Shown: positions 1 through 9,364 of the stretch, in pieces
Position numbering within the stretch: position 1 is the first letter of the stretch
How the letters are laid out: each line of letters starts with the position of its first letter
NCBI GenBank assembly: GCA_011250595.1
Contig: JAANMP010000002.1
Location: forward strand, 62,001-126,000
DNA from: Bacillus sp. MM2020_1
GTDB taxonomy: Bacteria > Bacillota > Bacilli > Bacillales > Cytobacillaceae
Direction: 5' to 3'
DNA: 64,000 bases
Translations under genes and position numbers: made by a program
Notes under the pieces: model-generated
Told to the model about the DNA's origin: nothing
Seen by the model: only the letters and a program-made list of their open reading frames with translations
The model's database searches: none

Positions 1-3000
1 TCCGAATTATACAGTGCGGCAAAATTGGTCTGTTCTATTAGTTGATCAAGGTTATGAATGCTGTTCTGGAAACGGTCTTGGTAATGTTCCTCCCGTTTGC
101 TCCATTCAATCAGGCTTTGCTCCACTGCCATCAAATAGGCTATGAAGTTTCCAGAATCGACTGTCGAAACGTATTTAGGGTAAAGCGGTGTTGCGGTACA
201 CGTATCATACCAGTTCATCAAATGCCCATTCCATTTCTCCATTCGCTGAATCGTTTCTATGGATAATTCGATCCGGTCCAGCATGGCTGGCGTATCAATG
301 AAGTCCAGATCCCGGGCGGCCACCACACATGCCAGATATAAGCCAATATTGGTTGGCGACGTCCGATGGGCAATGATTTCTTTTGGTAGGTACTGCACGT
401 TATCAGGCGGCAGCCAGGAATCTGCTTCCGTGACATATTTATCATAAAAGGCCCAGATTTGCGAGGCTAATTCTGTTAGGTCAGTCTTTGCATCATGAAG
501 CCATGTCTTTTTCTCTGTCGTTTGTGGCTGATTTAAAAACAGGATGACAGGCCGTGCAAGAAGCCAAATCAAAAGAACTGTTCCACCGAATATCCGTTCA
601 ACCACCCCGCCAGAAAGGAAAGCGAGTAAAGCAAACAGGAAGATAACGATATAACCAGATACTTCAAACAGGAAAACACGCTTCTTCGTGTCTTCTCGAT
701 CTGTCTTGGCAGATGGGACCCACTCCAGTAAATTCTTCCCACTAATGAACAAGCGGTAGAGTGTGCGCAAAATAGCATCTAAAGAAAGCACAGCAGTAAA
801 CGGCAAAGTAATTAGTTGTACTGCGCATTGGGTAAACGTAACCCAAATGGTCCTATTGAGCCTTCTTCCAAAAAGAGCTGACACTAATGCAACCAAAAAT
901 GGAAGAAATATGGTTCCAAAAACGATGGACACCCAAATCCAAGGCCTGCCAGGGAGCACGAAAAAACTAAGCAGTGCAGTGAGCAGGTAGATCGGTGCAC
1001 GGAGACTTCGGCGCAGATTATCAACAATCTGCCAACGAGTGATGCTGCCTAAAGAAACGGGCCTTCTTTCCCCATGCCGATCTTTGCAGCTTTTGCCCAC
1101 CCATCTGATGAGCTGCCAGTCCCCGCGAATCCATCTATGCACCCGACGCTCGTTAGCGTAAAAAGTACCTGGGTGCGACTCGACAATTTCGATATCAGAG
1201 GTTAAACCTGCCCGCAAAAATCCACCTTCGAGCAGATCATGACTTAGGACCGAATGCTCGGAAATTCGGTCAACCAGTGTTTTTCGAAATGCCTCCACGT
1301 CAAAGATTCCTTTGCCGACAAAGATGGCATGACCAAACAAGTCTTGATAAACATTAGATATCGCAAAAGAATATGGGTCAATCCCTGGGTCTCCGGACCA
1401 TAAAGCGGCAAATCGCGAATTTTGGGTAGACTCAAAACTCACGCCAATACGGGGCTGCAACAACCCAAATCCTTCAACGACCCGTGTTCCTTCTTTATTT
1501 AACCGCGGACGGTTGTAAGGGTAGTGGATGGAACCCGCGAGCCGGCTAACTACACCGATTGGCAGAAGTGTATCAAAATCGGTTGTAAACACATACCGGA
1601 TATTCTTCAAAATTTCTGCTTGTCCATGGATGGTGGAGTAGCTGGTTTTGTCACTACCTGAAAGAAGCTCTACAAATTCAACTAGCTTGCCGCGTTTCCG
1701 CTCCCAGCCCATATAGGTTTGATCAACTGGATTAAAAAGACGGGATCTATGAAATAGAAAAAACTTCTCAGTCCCGTATTCGTTCTTCAGCTCATCCAAT
1801 CGTTTCACGGCATGTGAGACTAATGCATCGTCCATTGTCGTAGTTTCGGCAGAGGCATCACAAAAGTCTGCCAATATACCAAAATGTATGTTCGGCTGCC
1901 TGTTTCCCAAATAGTGAATCAATAGGTTGTTCACTACATCATCCACTTCTTCCAGACTCGACCAGATGACGGGGATGACCACCATCGTTTTTGCATCTTC
2001 CGGCAGCTCTTCCGAAAAATCATAACGGAGGATAGGAGTCGGGAGGCAGCATTTTCCTATTATTAGATGAATAATCGATAATGCCCAATCACTTACAGGC
2101 AAAATGAGTGCGATGACGACTGCGAGCCAAGCCAGCGGCTGTACTCCCAACCCTGCTAATACCCATTTCCCGGTGATGATCATCAACCCAGTAAATAAAA
2201 GGAAGAAGCTCAGAAAATAGGCAACCGACGGCTGTCTTCTTATTACGAGGTGTGGTAGCACCCGAGGCCTAGCCACCTTACAGAGCTCCTTGCGCAGGAT
2301 GGAAATTCCTTTTGGATCCAGCAAATAGTAGGGTAGGCAGGCACCGCGCGCAAGGCTTTCGGCTTGATCCATTTCCTCTTCACAGTACGCTGTAAGCCGA
2401 AGGGCGGTTTGCGCGACTAGGGTTTCCGATACATTCAACTGATCGGCCACTTTTACAACCTTTCCACGAAGGAAGTCACGGCTTTCAAGATCGAGCCGTC
2501 CGTAATCACTGTATGGATCGGAAAGAAGAATTTGTTCAAGGTAAGATATTTTTGAAAAGGTTGTCCGCCACGGTAGACGCTCGATAAAGTGTAAACTTTG
2601 GACCAGGTTGCCGCAAGTCACTTGCAGCTCTGCCTGTAACTGATGTTCTAGCGATACCATTTGTTCGAGACTGGATTCGCTGTTTTCCACATAGCCTGCA
2701 ATCCAGTTGTGAACAATTTGGATATTGGGTTCCAATTCACTCAAATGCTGGACCAAGTGGACAATTTGAACTGGATCTAAGCTTCCTTTGCGAGTTTTTT
2801 CTTCCAATAAGGCTTTGATTCTTGAATCGTTCGTATTTTTGGAGCCAATTTGCTCGATTAACGACATAATAGAATGGCAGGACTCGTGTCGTTTCCGTAC
2901 CTCCTGCATCAATTCGGATAACCGATGAATAATTATGACACGCATCGCACTCAGTAATGTCCAGCATTCTATATCCTTGAGAATCGAAACCTCCTGGAAG

Positions 3001-3422
3001 GACATCAGGTATCTTTCGAATGATACGACATCGTAGCGACCGTCCACATGATTAAGATAGTCGTTACAAAGGGCGTAGATTCTCGGCATCCCATCAGACC
3101 GCAATTTGGGAAGCCTTTTTAACGTTGTGCGGGGCAATTCCTTAAAAACAACCTGTGCCTGTACTTCAACAAAATTGATGTGGTCAAGCAGCCAATCTTC
3201 AGCTGGTTGCTTACATTCCACTTTGTTATTTCGTAAATGTCTGGCAAAACTATGCAGACTGGACAAATCTGACCGAAAGGCATACCAATATCTTTTTGCA
3301 ACTTCGTTGGCAGCCGTTATTTCGTGAATTAGGGCAAACTCATGTGCTTTGGTTGCCAGTTGTTCGTTGTTTAAAATTACAAGCTCCCCCTCGCAAGATG
3401 TTGTAAGTGAAAATATTACCAT
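1..3422 (-). CDS. ndvB: Cyclic beta-1,2-glucan synthase (GT84), N-terminal ~1140 residues, cut by left edge
   Basis: One minus-strand frame stays open from ATG 3422 to the left edge; the 3' end lies outside the window. NdvB/ChvB enzymes are inner-membrane proteins of about 2800 residues that build cyclic beta-1,2-glucan from UDP-glucose, with a C-terminal GH94-type domain that is not in view here. Visible in order: an alpha-helical region (~1-385); a hydrophobic pair (~390-455); a GT2-like catalytic core with TTDFDTLLP (~610), SHDLLEG (~727) and RWIRGDWQ (~765); then more membrane segments (~800-920). SHDLLEG and RGDWQ are family hallmarks. The start is uncertain: ATG 3422 follows an in-frame TAG by one codon and has no good ribosome site, while a strong GAGGGGGAG lies ~10 codons inside, so a non-ATG start near residue 14 is possible. 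No partner gene is visible. Confidence 0.88.
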   Translation of the reverse strand, partial: MVIFSLTTSCEGELVILNNEQLATKAHEFALIHEITAANEVAKRYWYAFRSDLSSLHSFARHLRNNKVECKQPAEDWLLDHINFVEVQAQVVFKELPRTTLKRLPKLRSDGMPRIYALCNDYLNHVDGRYDVVSFERYLMSFQEVSILKDIECWTLLSAMRVIIIHRLSELMQEVRKRHESCHSIMSLIEQIGSKNTNDSRIKALLEEKTRKGSLDPVQIVHLVQHLSELEPNIQIVHNWIAGYVENSESSLEQMVSLEHQLQAELQVTCGNLVQSLHFIERLPWRTTFSKISYLEQILLSDPYSDYGRLDLESRDFLRGKVVKVADQLNVSETLVAQTALRLTAYCEEEMDQAESLARGACLPYYLLDPKGISILRKELCKVARPRVLPHLVIRRQPSVAYFLSFFLLFTGLMIITGKWVLAGLGVQPLAWLAVVIALILPVSDWALSIIHLIIGKCCLPTPILRYDFSEELPEDAKTMVVIPVIWSSLEEVDDVVNNLLIHYLGNRQPNIHFGILADFCDASAETTTMDDALVSHAVKRLDELKNEYGTEKFFLFHRSRLFNPVDQTYMGWERKRGKLVEFVELLSGSDKTSYSTIHGQAEILKNIRYVFTTDFDTLLPIGVVSRLAGSIHYPYNRPRLNKEGTRVVEGFGLLQPRIGVSFESTQNSRFAALWSGDPGIDPYSFAISNVYQDLFGHAIFVGKGIFDVEAFRKTLVDRISEHSVLSHDLLEGGFLRAGLTSDIEIVESHPGTFYANERRVHRWIRGDWQLIRWVGKSCKDRHGERRPVSLGSITRWQIVDNLRRSLRAPIYLLTALLSFFVLPGRPWIWVSIVFGTIFLPFLVALVSALFGRRLNRTIWVTFTQCAVQLITLPFTAVLSLDAILRTLYRLFISGKNLLEWVPSAKTDREDTKKRVFLFEVSGYIVIFLFALLAFLSGGVVERIFGGTVLLIWLLARPVILFLNQPQTTEKKTWLHDAKTDLTELASQIWAFYDKYVTEADSWLPPDNVQYLPKEIIAHRTSPTNIGLYLACVVAARDLDFIDTPAMLDRIELSIETIQRMEKWNGHLMNWYDTCTATPLYPKYVSTVDSGNFIAYLMAVEQSLIEWSKREEHYQDRFQNSIHNLDQLIEQTNFAALYNS

Positions 3423-4113
3423 TATCTACTTTTTTATTCATAAAGATAAAACCAACCAAATAGGGATGCTCCCTATTAACTTGAAGTGCGTGATGATTCA
3501 CTACTCCTTTTCCCGAGTGAATCTTACGAATACCAATGGTTAGTATTTACCATAGGAGTAAGCTTTATTTAAAAAAGTAAATATAGCTTTTACATTTTGC
3601 ATATGCAGTATTTGAAGGGGAAAGAAAAGTAGGTGTATGCTTATTGCCTTATCACTGTTTGTAAAAAGGGCGAACAGTGACAAAACTGTTCACCTCTGTG
3701 AATCTTTGAAAAAAACTGCCAGTTAATTAGGTGAGGGGAACCTTATCATAAGTAAATGAGGATATTAGCCAAATGCCTCCCCTTAAGATTGGGGAGGCTA
3801 GAACTTTGCTTTGCATAATCGGAAAACCTCCCCTTAAATACCCCAAAACGAGCTTCATTCTGTATCTAACCGGAAAATCTCCGCTTATTTTACTTCTGCT
3901 GGTTACTTAATTTAGGAGAAGACTTCTTATTTAAATGGGATTTCTTTGAGATAATAAGGCCCCATTTTGATACATCCTGGGAACTTTACCATAAATAGAG
4001 GCAGTTTTTCTGTATAAATTGTAAGTAGTTCTGAAGCGCCAAGGATGAAGGGCAATACAATCCCTATCAGTTAAGGACCAACCACTAATTCAGAAACCGA
4101 CAAAAAACTCGGA
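3423..4113. other. Intergenic stretch with degenerate CTCCCCTTA repeats
   Basis: No convincing gene is seen. The stretch holds the promoter side of the glucan synthase gene and, at 3767-3900, three imperfect copies of a C(G/C)(G/A)AAA-x-CTCC(C/G)CTTA motif; the first is half of an 8-bp perfect hairpin (GCCTCCCC/GGGGAGGC, 3775-3798). The remainder is AT-rich. Confidence 0.4.
3775..3798. repeat. Perfect 8-bp inverted repeat GCCTCCCC/GGGGAGGC
   Basis: GCCTCCCC and GGGGAGGC flank an 8-nt loop. No U tract follows on either strand, so it is not a standard intrinsic terminator. Related CTCCCCTTA words recur at ~3826 and CTCCGCTTA at ~3887. Confidence 0.5.
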
Positions 4114-4130
4114 TTATTTTTCCCGAGTTT
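4101..4130 (-). terminator. Intrinsic terminator of the 48-aa micro-gene
   Basis: An 8-bp stem AAACTCGG/CCGAGTTT with a 10-nt loop is followed on the minus strand by TTTTTTG. It overlaps the last codons of the small gene at 4114-4260. Confidence 0.75.
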
Positions 4131-4260
4131 CATTATGTTGGACGCTTTCTCCTAGTTCGATTACGCCCCAGTCCATTAAATTGTTTCTTTTCACTTCTTC
4201 GTATATATTTGAGTTTTTCGGATCGTCATTTTTTCTTTCATTCGAACGATCTTTTTCCAT
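4114..4260 (-). CDS. Hydrophilic micro-protein, 48 aa, unknown function
   Basis: A 48-codon minus-strand frame from ATG 4260 to TAA 4114. The product is very charged (begins MEKDRSNERKNDD, ends HNETREK) with a short patch MDWGVIELGE in the middle; no membrane segment or signal. An AGAGATG-like ribosome site lies ~10 nt upstream, and a clear intrinsic terminator overlaps the stop. The terminator and the protein-like composition argue that it is expressed. I do not recognise a family. It stands alone between the glucan synthase and lutABC. Confidence 0.5.
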   Translation of the reverse strand: MEKDRSNERKNDDPKNSNIYEEVKRNNLMDWGVIELGESVQHNETREK

Positions 4261-4579
4261 TATTGAACATCTCTACATATAGTTTGGTTAAAAAAAGTAC
4301 AAATATACTTTAATCACAAAAAAATTAAATTAACTTTTTGGAAAGGTTTATATAAAACTTTAAAACGAGATCCTTTTGAGGCTTTTCACCAAATGTTTTT
4401 ACATCTTGACTATGTTCGTCATAAGTTGTTAAAAGACTCTGGAAGCAAATGACTCCCCATGAGTTAAAAGGGATGACTCCACACGGAAACAAGAAAAAAA
4501 CAGGTAACTGCACTAAGAAAAGCAGCATAAGAATGAAGTATAGAGGGGCGCATCAGCGTCCCTTTTTAAGTTACTATTT
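4261..4579. other. Intergenic stretch with a possible degenerate plus-strand coding remnant
   Basis: On the plus strand, about 4330-4449 reads as protein-like sequence (core RDPFEAFHQMFLHLDYV) ending in a TGA that overlaps an ATG at ~4448 (ATGA). The second short frame begins MTPHELKGMTPHG. No start codon or ribosome site is visible for the first frame. A plus-strand hairpin with U tract follows at 4544. This may be a decayed small gene or a chance reading. Confidence 0.25.
4544..4568 (+). terminator. Plus-strand hairpin with U tract next to the lutC end
   Basis: AGGGGCGC pairs with GCGTCCCT (one G-U pair) over a 4-nt loop and is followed by TTTTT on the plus strand only. lutC runs on the other strand, so this fits a plus-strand transcript from 4261-4540. 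Confidence 0.5.
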
Positions 4580-5299
4580 TTATAAATCAGTAAGTAATAT
4601 ATAGGATGCTTTAATCGGTCCATGAACACCAACAACTAGATTTAGTTCGATGTCAGCAGAGTTACTTGGTCCTGTAATAAAGTTAATACAAGAAGGTACC
4701 TTACCGCCTTTTAGTTCAATTTCTCTCATTTTCTTTGCAGCCTGAGTCATCCGAGGAACAATGGTGCTCTTTGGAATGAGGGCAATATAGGTAGCAGGCA
4801 GGAAGTTAATGGATCTGCCTCTATTTTCATTGCTATAAATAACGACTGTACCGGATTCAGCAAGTGTAATTTCACTGATGGTAATACCCACATTTGCCTT
4901 TTCAGCAATTCGAATATTTTCTTCACCCTTTTTGTAATCCCACTCATAGACATCCATCTTTTTGCTTGGCCACTCTTTATGAAATAAATCACTAAGCCCC
5001 CAATATTCATAGCGCTTATCCTTCCAAGTCAGGATTGGACCACCGCCATAATTTGTAACAACTTGATTTAGAATGTCAGGTAACCCTTTTTTGTCTGTTT
5101 TATAGAATTTTGTATGAATCACATCACACATATCCTCTAAAAATTCGACTAATTCGTCTTGTGTTGCATCTTTAAACGCCTCATATTGAGGTTGGTATTT
5201 CCACTTAGGAGGTTCAACGGTTGTAAGACGAGCTCGTCCTAATCTTTTAGCAATGGTATTTAAAAACTGATCACGATTTTGGATGGTTCCTTCCAACAT
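4580..5299 (-). CDS. lutC: Lactate utilization protein C (LUD domain)
   Basis: LutC belongs to the LutABC complex that oxidises L-lactate to pyruvate in the cytoplasm, as known for Bacillus subtilis. The 239-aa product is the usual length and is a single LUD/YkgG-like domain, with the conserved segments GITISEITLAESGTVV and INFITGPSNSADIELNLVVG in the second half. The start ATG overlaps the lutB stop (TAATG), and its ribosome site GGAGGT is formed by the last lutB codons, so the two are translationally coupled. It is last in the operon lutA-lutB-lutC. Confidence 0.93.
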   Translation of the reverse strand: MLEGTIQNRDQFLNTIAKRLGRARLTTVEPPKWKYQPQYEAFKDATQDELVEFLEDMCDVIHTKFYKTDKKGLPDILNQVVTNYGGGPILTWKDKRYEYWGLSDLFHKEWPSKKMDVYEWDYKKGEENIRIAEKANVGITISEITLAESGTVVIYSNENRGRSINFLPATYIALIPKSTIVPRMTQAAKKMREIELKGGKVPSCINFITGPSNSADIELNLVVGVHGPIKASYILLTDL

Positions 5300-6723
5300 T
5301 ATTTACCTCCTTTTTCACGGTTTTTAAACCAATCCCTAAATCTTTCTTTGTTCGGAGCTGGGAACTCACGAATTTGGGTCCAAGCTTTCATTGGTCCAGG
5401 TCCCTTAGAGATTTTATCTCCAGTCGTGAATGGGCTCATAGCCATTGGTGCCATTTTGGATGCAATCTTATACATCGCTGGAGAAGCTGCCCCTAAACCA
5501 AATGCTTTCATGAGTAGCTTTTCAGAAATTGGCGCCTTTCCTTCTTGTTCAACGATGACTTGGCGATGTTTAAGAAGAAGTTCATGCAATGGGATTTTTA
5601 CCGGACAAGCCTCTGTACATGCACCACATAGTGAGGACATATACGGAAGTTCCTTGAATTCATCATACCCTCCAAGCAGCGGAGTGAGAACTGCTCCGAT
5701 AGGTCCCGGATAAATGGAATTGTATGAATGACCGCCAACATGACGATAAACCGGGCAAACATTAATACAAGCTCCACAGCGTATACACTGCAATATAGAT
5801 TGGAAGTCGCCGCCTAAAATATCAGACCTTCCATTGTCCACAATGACAAGGTGAAACTCTTCCGGTCCATCGACATCAAGTTCCTCTCTTGGTCCAGTCA
5901 AAACGGTAATATAGCTCGTAAGTTTTTGTCCTACTGCACTTCTTGTCAACATGCTCACAAGAACTTCCATTTCTTCGAATGTAGGAACAATCCGTTCCAT
6001 TCCCATTACCGTAATTTGAGTTTTAGGCAGAGAAGTAACAAGGTCTGCATTTCCTTCGTTGGTTACAAGGCTAAATGAACCGGTTTCAGCAACAGCAAAG
6101 TTACAGCCGGTGATACCCACTTCGGCTGATAAATATTCTTGCCGCAACACTTCACGTGCACATGCTGCCAATTCTTCCGGTTTTGATGTACCCGTATAGC
6201 CTAATTTTCTGGAAAAAACATCGCGAATTTGTTCTTTGTTTTTATGTAGTGCTGGAACGACAATATGTGATGGCGGATCATGGTCATCAATTTGCAGAAT
6301 GTACTCTCCAAGGTCTGTTTCCACAACATCACAGCCTTCTTGCTCCAAAGCCTTATTTAAGCTAATTTCTTCTGTGACCATGGATTTTGCTTTTACAATT
6401 TTTTTTGCATTTTTCTTTTTAACAACACCTGCGATATAGTCTCTTGCTTCTTCAGCTGTTTTTGCAAAAAACACATGACCGCCGCGTTTTGAGACATTGT
6501 CACTTAATTGTTCCAAATAGTAATCCAAGTTCTCCAAAACATGCTGACGGATTTCTTCCCCGTGTTTTCGCCACTCCTCCCAATTTCCAAGGGCATCAAC
6601 TTGTCTTCTTCTTTTTACATCCATTCCATCTTGTGCACTTGCAACTGCACCACGCATAAAATCATTTTGAAGCTCGTGATCTAGTCTCTCTTTCAAGTTT
6701 TCGGAGCTGATTTTTATTGCCAT
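5299..6723 (-). CDS. lutB: Lactate utilization protein B (iron-sulfur LUD protein)
   Basis: This 474-aa protein is the iron-sulfur subunit of the lactate oxidation complex. An N-terminal LUD domain (~60-300) is followed by two ferredoxin-type clusters: [15 protein letters not shown] (~310) and [13 protein letters not shown] (~365). A C-terminal LutB-specific tail ends in [18 protein letters not shown]. The start ATG 6723 has a GGGAGGGACTA-type ribosome site. lutA lies 42 nt upstream and lutC overlaps the stop by one base. Length and cluster order match the family. Confidence 0.94.
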   Translation of the reverse strand: MAIKISSENLKERLDHELQNDFMRGAVASAQDGMDVKRRRQVDALGNWEEWRKHGEEIRQHVLENLDYYLEQLSDNVSKRGGHVFFAKTAEEARDYIAGVVKKKNAKKIVKAKSMVTEEISLNKALEQEGCDVVETDLGEYILQIDDHDPPSHIVVPALHKNKEQIRDVFSRKLGYTGTSKPEELAACAREVLRQEYLSAEVGITGCNFAVAETGSFSLVTNEGNADLVTSLPKTQITVMGMERIVPTFEEMEVLVSMLTRSAVGQKLTSYITVLTGPREELDVDGPEEFHLVIVDNGRSDILGGDFQSILQCIRCGACINVCPVYRHVGGHSYNSIYPGPIGAVLTPLLGGYDEFKELPYMSSLCGACTEACPVKIPLHELLLKHRQVIVEQEGKAPISEKLLMKAFGLGAASPAMYKIASKMAPMAMSPFTTGDKISKGPGPMKAWTQIREFPAPNKERFRDWFKNREKGGK

Positions 6724-6765
6724 ATGTAGTCCCTCCCGTTCAAAGATGATATCCTTTTGTTTTCA

Positions 6766-7482
6766 TCAACGACTATTTAATACTTCTGCTATATGTAATA
6801 CTTTCATTTTCTTTCCGAGTCTTTCCATACGACCGCCAATATTCATTAAACAGGCAGCATCTGCACCGATTAGATAATCTGCTCCGGTTTCTTCAACATG
6901 CTGAACCTTTTCATCCACCATCTGCTCTGAAATTTGCCCCATTTTAACGGAGAAAGTTCCGCCAAAACCGCAGCACTGTTCTTTCCCTGGTAACTCCGTA
7001 AATTCAAGACCTTTAACGTTTTTGAGCAATCTCATGGGTGGTTCTTTGACCCCGAGTAATCTCGTCATGTGGCATGACGTATGATAGGTCACTTTTGCAT
7101 TAAACTTTGCGCCAACATCTTCTACTTTTAGAACTTCAACAATAAATTGCGTTAATTCATATACTTTATCTGCTAATTTTTTTGCTTTTGGTTCCCAAGC
7201 CGGATCGCCTGCAAATACATGGGGGTATTCTGTAAGCATAAAAGCACAGGACCCTGAAGGACATACGACATATTCAGCATCCATAAAAGTATCGATTATC
7301 CGTTTCATTGCCTCTTTTGTATCTTGTACATAACCACTATTATAGGATGGCTGACCGCAACAGATTTGATTTTCGGGGAAATCAATTTCACACCCAAGGT
7401 GTTCCAACAATTCTACTGTTGCTTTTCCAACGTTGCTTTGAAACATGTCTACTAAACATGTTGCAAAAAGAGCTACCTTCAT
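6766..7482 (-). CDS. lutA: Lactate utilization protein A (CCG-domain Fe-S protein)
   Basis: This 238-aa protein resembles the GlpC/GlcF CCG-domain subunits and passes electrons from lactate in the LutABC complex. Two CCG motifs are visible: [10 protein letters not shown] (~42) and [11 protein letters not shown] (~172), with Cys also in the SCHMTRLLG segment. I chose ATG 7482 ([12 protein letters not shown]) rather than an in-frame ATG six codons upstream because a GGAGGAGTGGAGG ribosome site precedes 7482 and overlaps the longer version. It is first in the lut operon; the divergent GntP gene lies ~560 bp upstream. No lutP permease or lutR is in view. Confidence 0.93.
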   Translation of the reverse strand: MKVALFATCLVDMFQSNVGKATVELLEHLGCEIDFPENQICCGQPSYNSGYVQDTKEAMKRIIDTFMDAEYVVCPSGSCAFMLTEYPHVFAGDPAWEPKAKKLADKVYELTQFIVEVLKVEDVGAKFNAKVTYHTSCHMTRLLGVKEPPMRLLKNVKGLEFTELPGKEQCCGFGGTFSVKMGQISEQMVDEKVQHVEETGADYLIGADAACLMNIGGRMERLGKKMKVLHIAEVLNSR

Positions 7483-7670
7483 GTTCCTCCACTCCTCCAA
7501 TTACTACAATTTATTGCTAGTCGTTCAATTAGATGATTAACAGGTCACCGGATGAATTGTTTAAAAAAAGTAATATATTTATTATGCATTTTATGGATTC
7601 TTAAAATCCTATAAATAATAATTAGTTTTTCTATTCTGTGCTCGTAACAAAATATACATATTTAAAACTA

Positions 7671-7706
7671 ACCCAATTGTATGTAATTGAATTGGGTCAT
7701 TTTTTC
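7671..7706 (+). terminator. Orphan terminator upstream of gntP
   Basis: A perfect 8-bp stem ACCCAATT/AATTGGGT with an 11-nt loop, followed by CATTTTTTCG. No plus-strand gene precedes it, so it may end a short untranslated RNA or an attenuated leader. Confidence 0.6.
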
Positions 7707-7859
7707 GTCCAGCACTTGATATTACTGTTTTTCATATTTTGAACTCCAATTGAAAACTCGTGGTTTAGTGCATATGCACAATATAATTTGTTGGATTATC
7801 AATTGTTAGAGAACCATTATGAAACTAAAATGAAGTTGTAGTTAATGAAAGGGCTTTTA

Positions 7860-7873
7860 TGTAAGCGTTTAGA
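7860..7873 (+). promoter_or_regulatory. Probable CcpA (cre) site
   Basis: TGTAAGCGTTTAGA matches the Bacillus cre consensus TGWAARCGYTWNCA with one clear mismatch near the 3' end. It lies ~170 bp upstream of the gntP start, so carbon catabolite control of glycerate uptake is likely but inferred. Confidence 0.5.
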
Positions 7874-8044
7874 AGGGGGTCAACAGTAGATAAATAACGA
7901 AGAGTCTGCAAAAACCTGAAAAGAATTATTGTGCAAACTTTTAATAGACCAATTAGATTTACAAATGAATAAATTTCAAATTCAAGATAGTTAAAAGCAC
8001 CTTTCATAGTAAAAAGATTCATATAACCATTAGGAGGTTTTAAT

Positions 8045-9349
8045 ATGACAACACCAATAGATATTAGCTGGATTGGCGCGTTAAGCGGCCTTGCATTGGC
8101 AATCATTTTGATCTTGTTTAGATTAGCACCAACTTATTCATTAATTTTGGGAGCAATTGCCGGGGCCTTCATTGGCGGAGCAAACTTTGCTGATGCAGTT
8201 TCAATCCTTGTTACAGGAACACAAAGTGTTCAGGGTACGATCATTCGCATTATCGCTGCAGGCGTTTTCGCGGGTGTTATGATGGAATCCGGATCTGCGG
8301 AAACCATTGCAAAAGTTATTGTTGATAAACTCGGTGGAACAAAAGCCATGCTGTCACTGGCATTGGCGACCATGATTATCACAGCAGTAGGTGTATTTAT
8401 TCCTGTTGCCGTACTAATAGTTGCACCAATCGCATTGTCTGTTGGCAACAAAATGGGTTATTCCAAAGTAGCAATGCTAGTTGCTTTGTCAGGCGGCGGT
8501 AAAGCTGGTAACATTATTTCTCCAAACCCGAATACCATCGCAGCAGCGGGAGGATTCAAACTCGATGTAAATCAGGTAATGATCGGTGGACTTGTCCCTG
8601 CTATTTTCGGCGTAGTTGTAACGGTTATTCTCGCATCATTAATCAAGTATAAAGGCACAAAAGTAACCGATGCGGAAGCGGCTGAATTGGAAAAGGCCAA
8701 CACAACTAATCTACCTGTTTTGTCAAAAGCCTTAGTAACTCCAGTCATCGCCATTGTACTATTGATGATTAGCCCTATTGGTTCGATGATAGGTATTGAT
8801 GCCCTTGCGAAACTGAAAATTGATTCCTTGTTTATCTTGCCGTTTGCAGGTGTAATCGGTTCTCTGGCGCTAGGAAAAAGAAAACAAATATTGGATTATT
8901 GTACATCCGGTTTAAATAGAATGACTCCAACAATTTTGATCATTATTGGTGCAGGTGCCATTGGCGGATTAATTACAGCCTCAGACCTGCCTGAACAAGT
9001 GGTTGCTCTAGTAGAGTCCTCAGGCATTTCCGGTACTTTCCTTGCTCCAATTGCAGGTATATTAATGGCAGCAGCAACAGCATCGACTTCAACAGGTGTC
9101 ATTTTGGCTACTGGTTCATTCTCAGATGCTATTTTGAATACAGGTGTAGCACCACTGGCAGCTGCAGTTATGACGCATGCCGGTGCCACGGTGATCGACC
9201 ATCTGCCACACGGAACTTACTTCCATGTTACACGTAATGCAATGAATATGAGCATGAAAGATAGGATGAAGGTTGTTGGATTTGAAAGTATTGTCGGTTT
9301 AACGATGACGATCGTAGCAGTAGTCATGTTCGGATTTATTTTAAAATAG
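8045..9349 (+). CDS. GntP-family permease, probably for glycerate
   Basis: A 434-aa integral membrane protein with about 12 hydrophobic segments. It has GntP-family features such as the signature-like SGGGKAGNIISPNPNTIAAA (~150) and the ATASTSTGVILATGSF and DHLPHGTYFH regions near the end. GntP proteins are proton symporters for gluconate and related sugar acids. The glycerate kinase gene starts 15 nt downstream and a CdaR-type regulator is convergent, so D-glycerate is the best substrate guess. The start ATG 8045 has ribosome site AGGAGG 5 nt upstream. Confidence 0.87.
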   Translation: MTTPIDISWIGALSGLALAIILILFRLAPTYSLILGAIAGAFIGGANFADAVSILVTGTQSVQGTIIRIIAAGVFAGVMMESGSAETIAKVIVDKLGGTKAMLSLALATMIITAVGVFIPVAVLIVAPIALSVGNKMGYSKVAMLVALSGGGKAGNIISPNPNTIAAAGGFKLDVNQVMIGGLVPAIFGVVVTVILASLIKYKGTKVTDAEAAELEKANTTNLPVLSKALVTPVIAIVLLMISPIGSMIGIDALAKLKIDSLFILPFAGVIGSLALGKRKQILDYCTSGLNRMTPTILIIIGAGAIGGLITASDLPEQVVALVESSGISGTFLAPIAGILMAAATASTSTGVILATGSFSDAILNTGVAPLAAAVMTHAGATVIDHLPHGTYFHVTRNAMNMSMKDRMKVVGFESIVGLTMTIVAVVMFGFILK

Positions 9350-9364
9350 GATGGAGTGTTTAGG

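Larger units (their letters stand above)
7483..8044. promoter_or_regulatory. Divergent lutA / gntP-glxK control region
   Basis: A 562-bp gap between the divergent lutA and gntP genes. It contains a plus-strand intrinsic terminator with no gene in front of it (7671-7706) and a cre-like sequence (7860-7873). The gap is AT-rich, and I could not settle on core promoters. Confidence 0.5.

Noticed and set aside
3119-3480. Short minus-strand frames within or just before the glucan synthase gene, including one starting GTG after AAAAGGAGTA (~3508)
   Set aside because: They lie in other frames and break off inside the synthase; the long open frame with GT84 motifs explains the region. The GTG frame could be a leader peptide, but nothing else supports it.
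5279-5713. A 144-codon plus-strand frame opposite lutB
   Set aside because: Antisense to lutB iron-sulfur motifs, without a ribosome site or recognisable domain.
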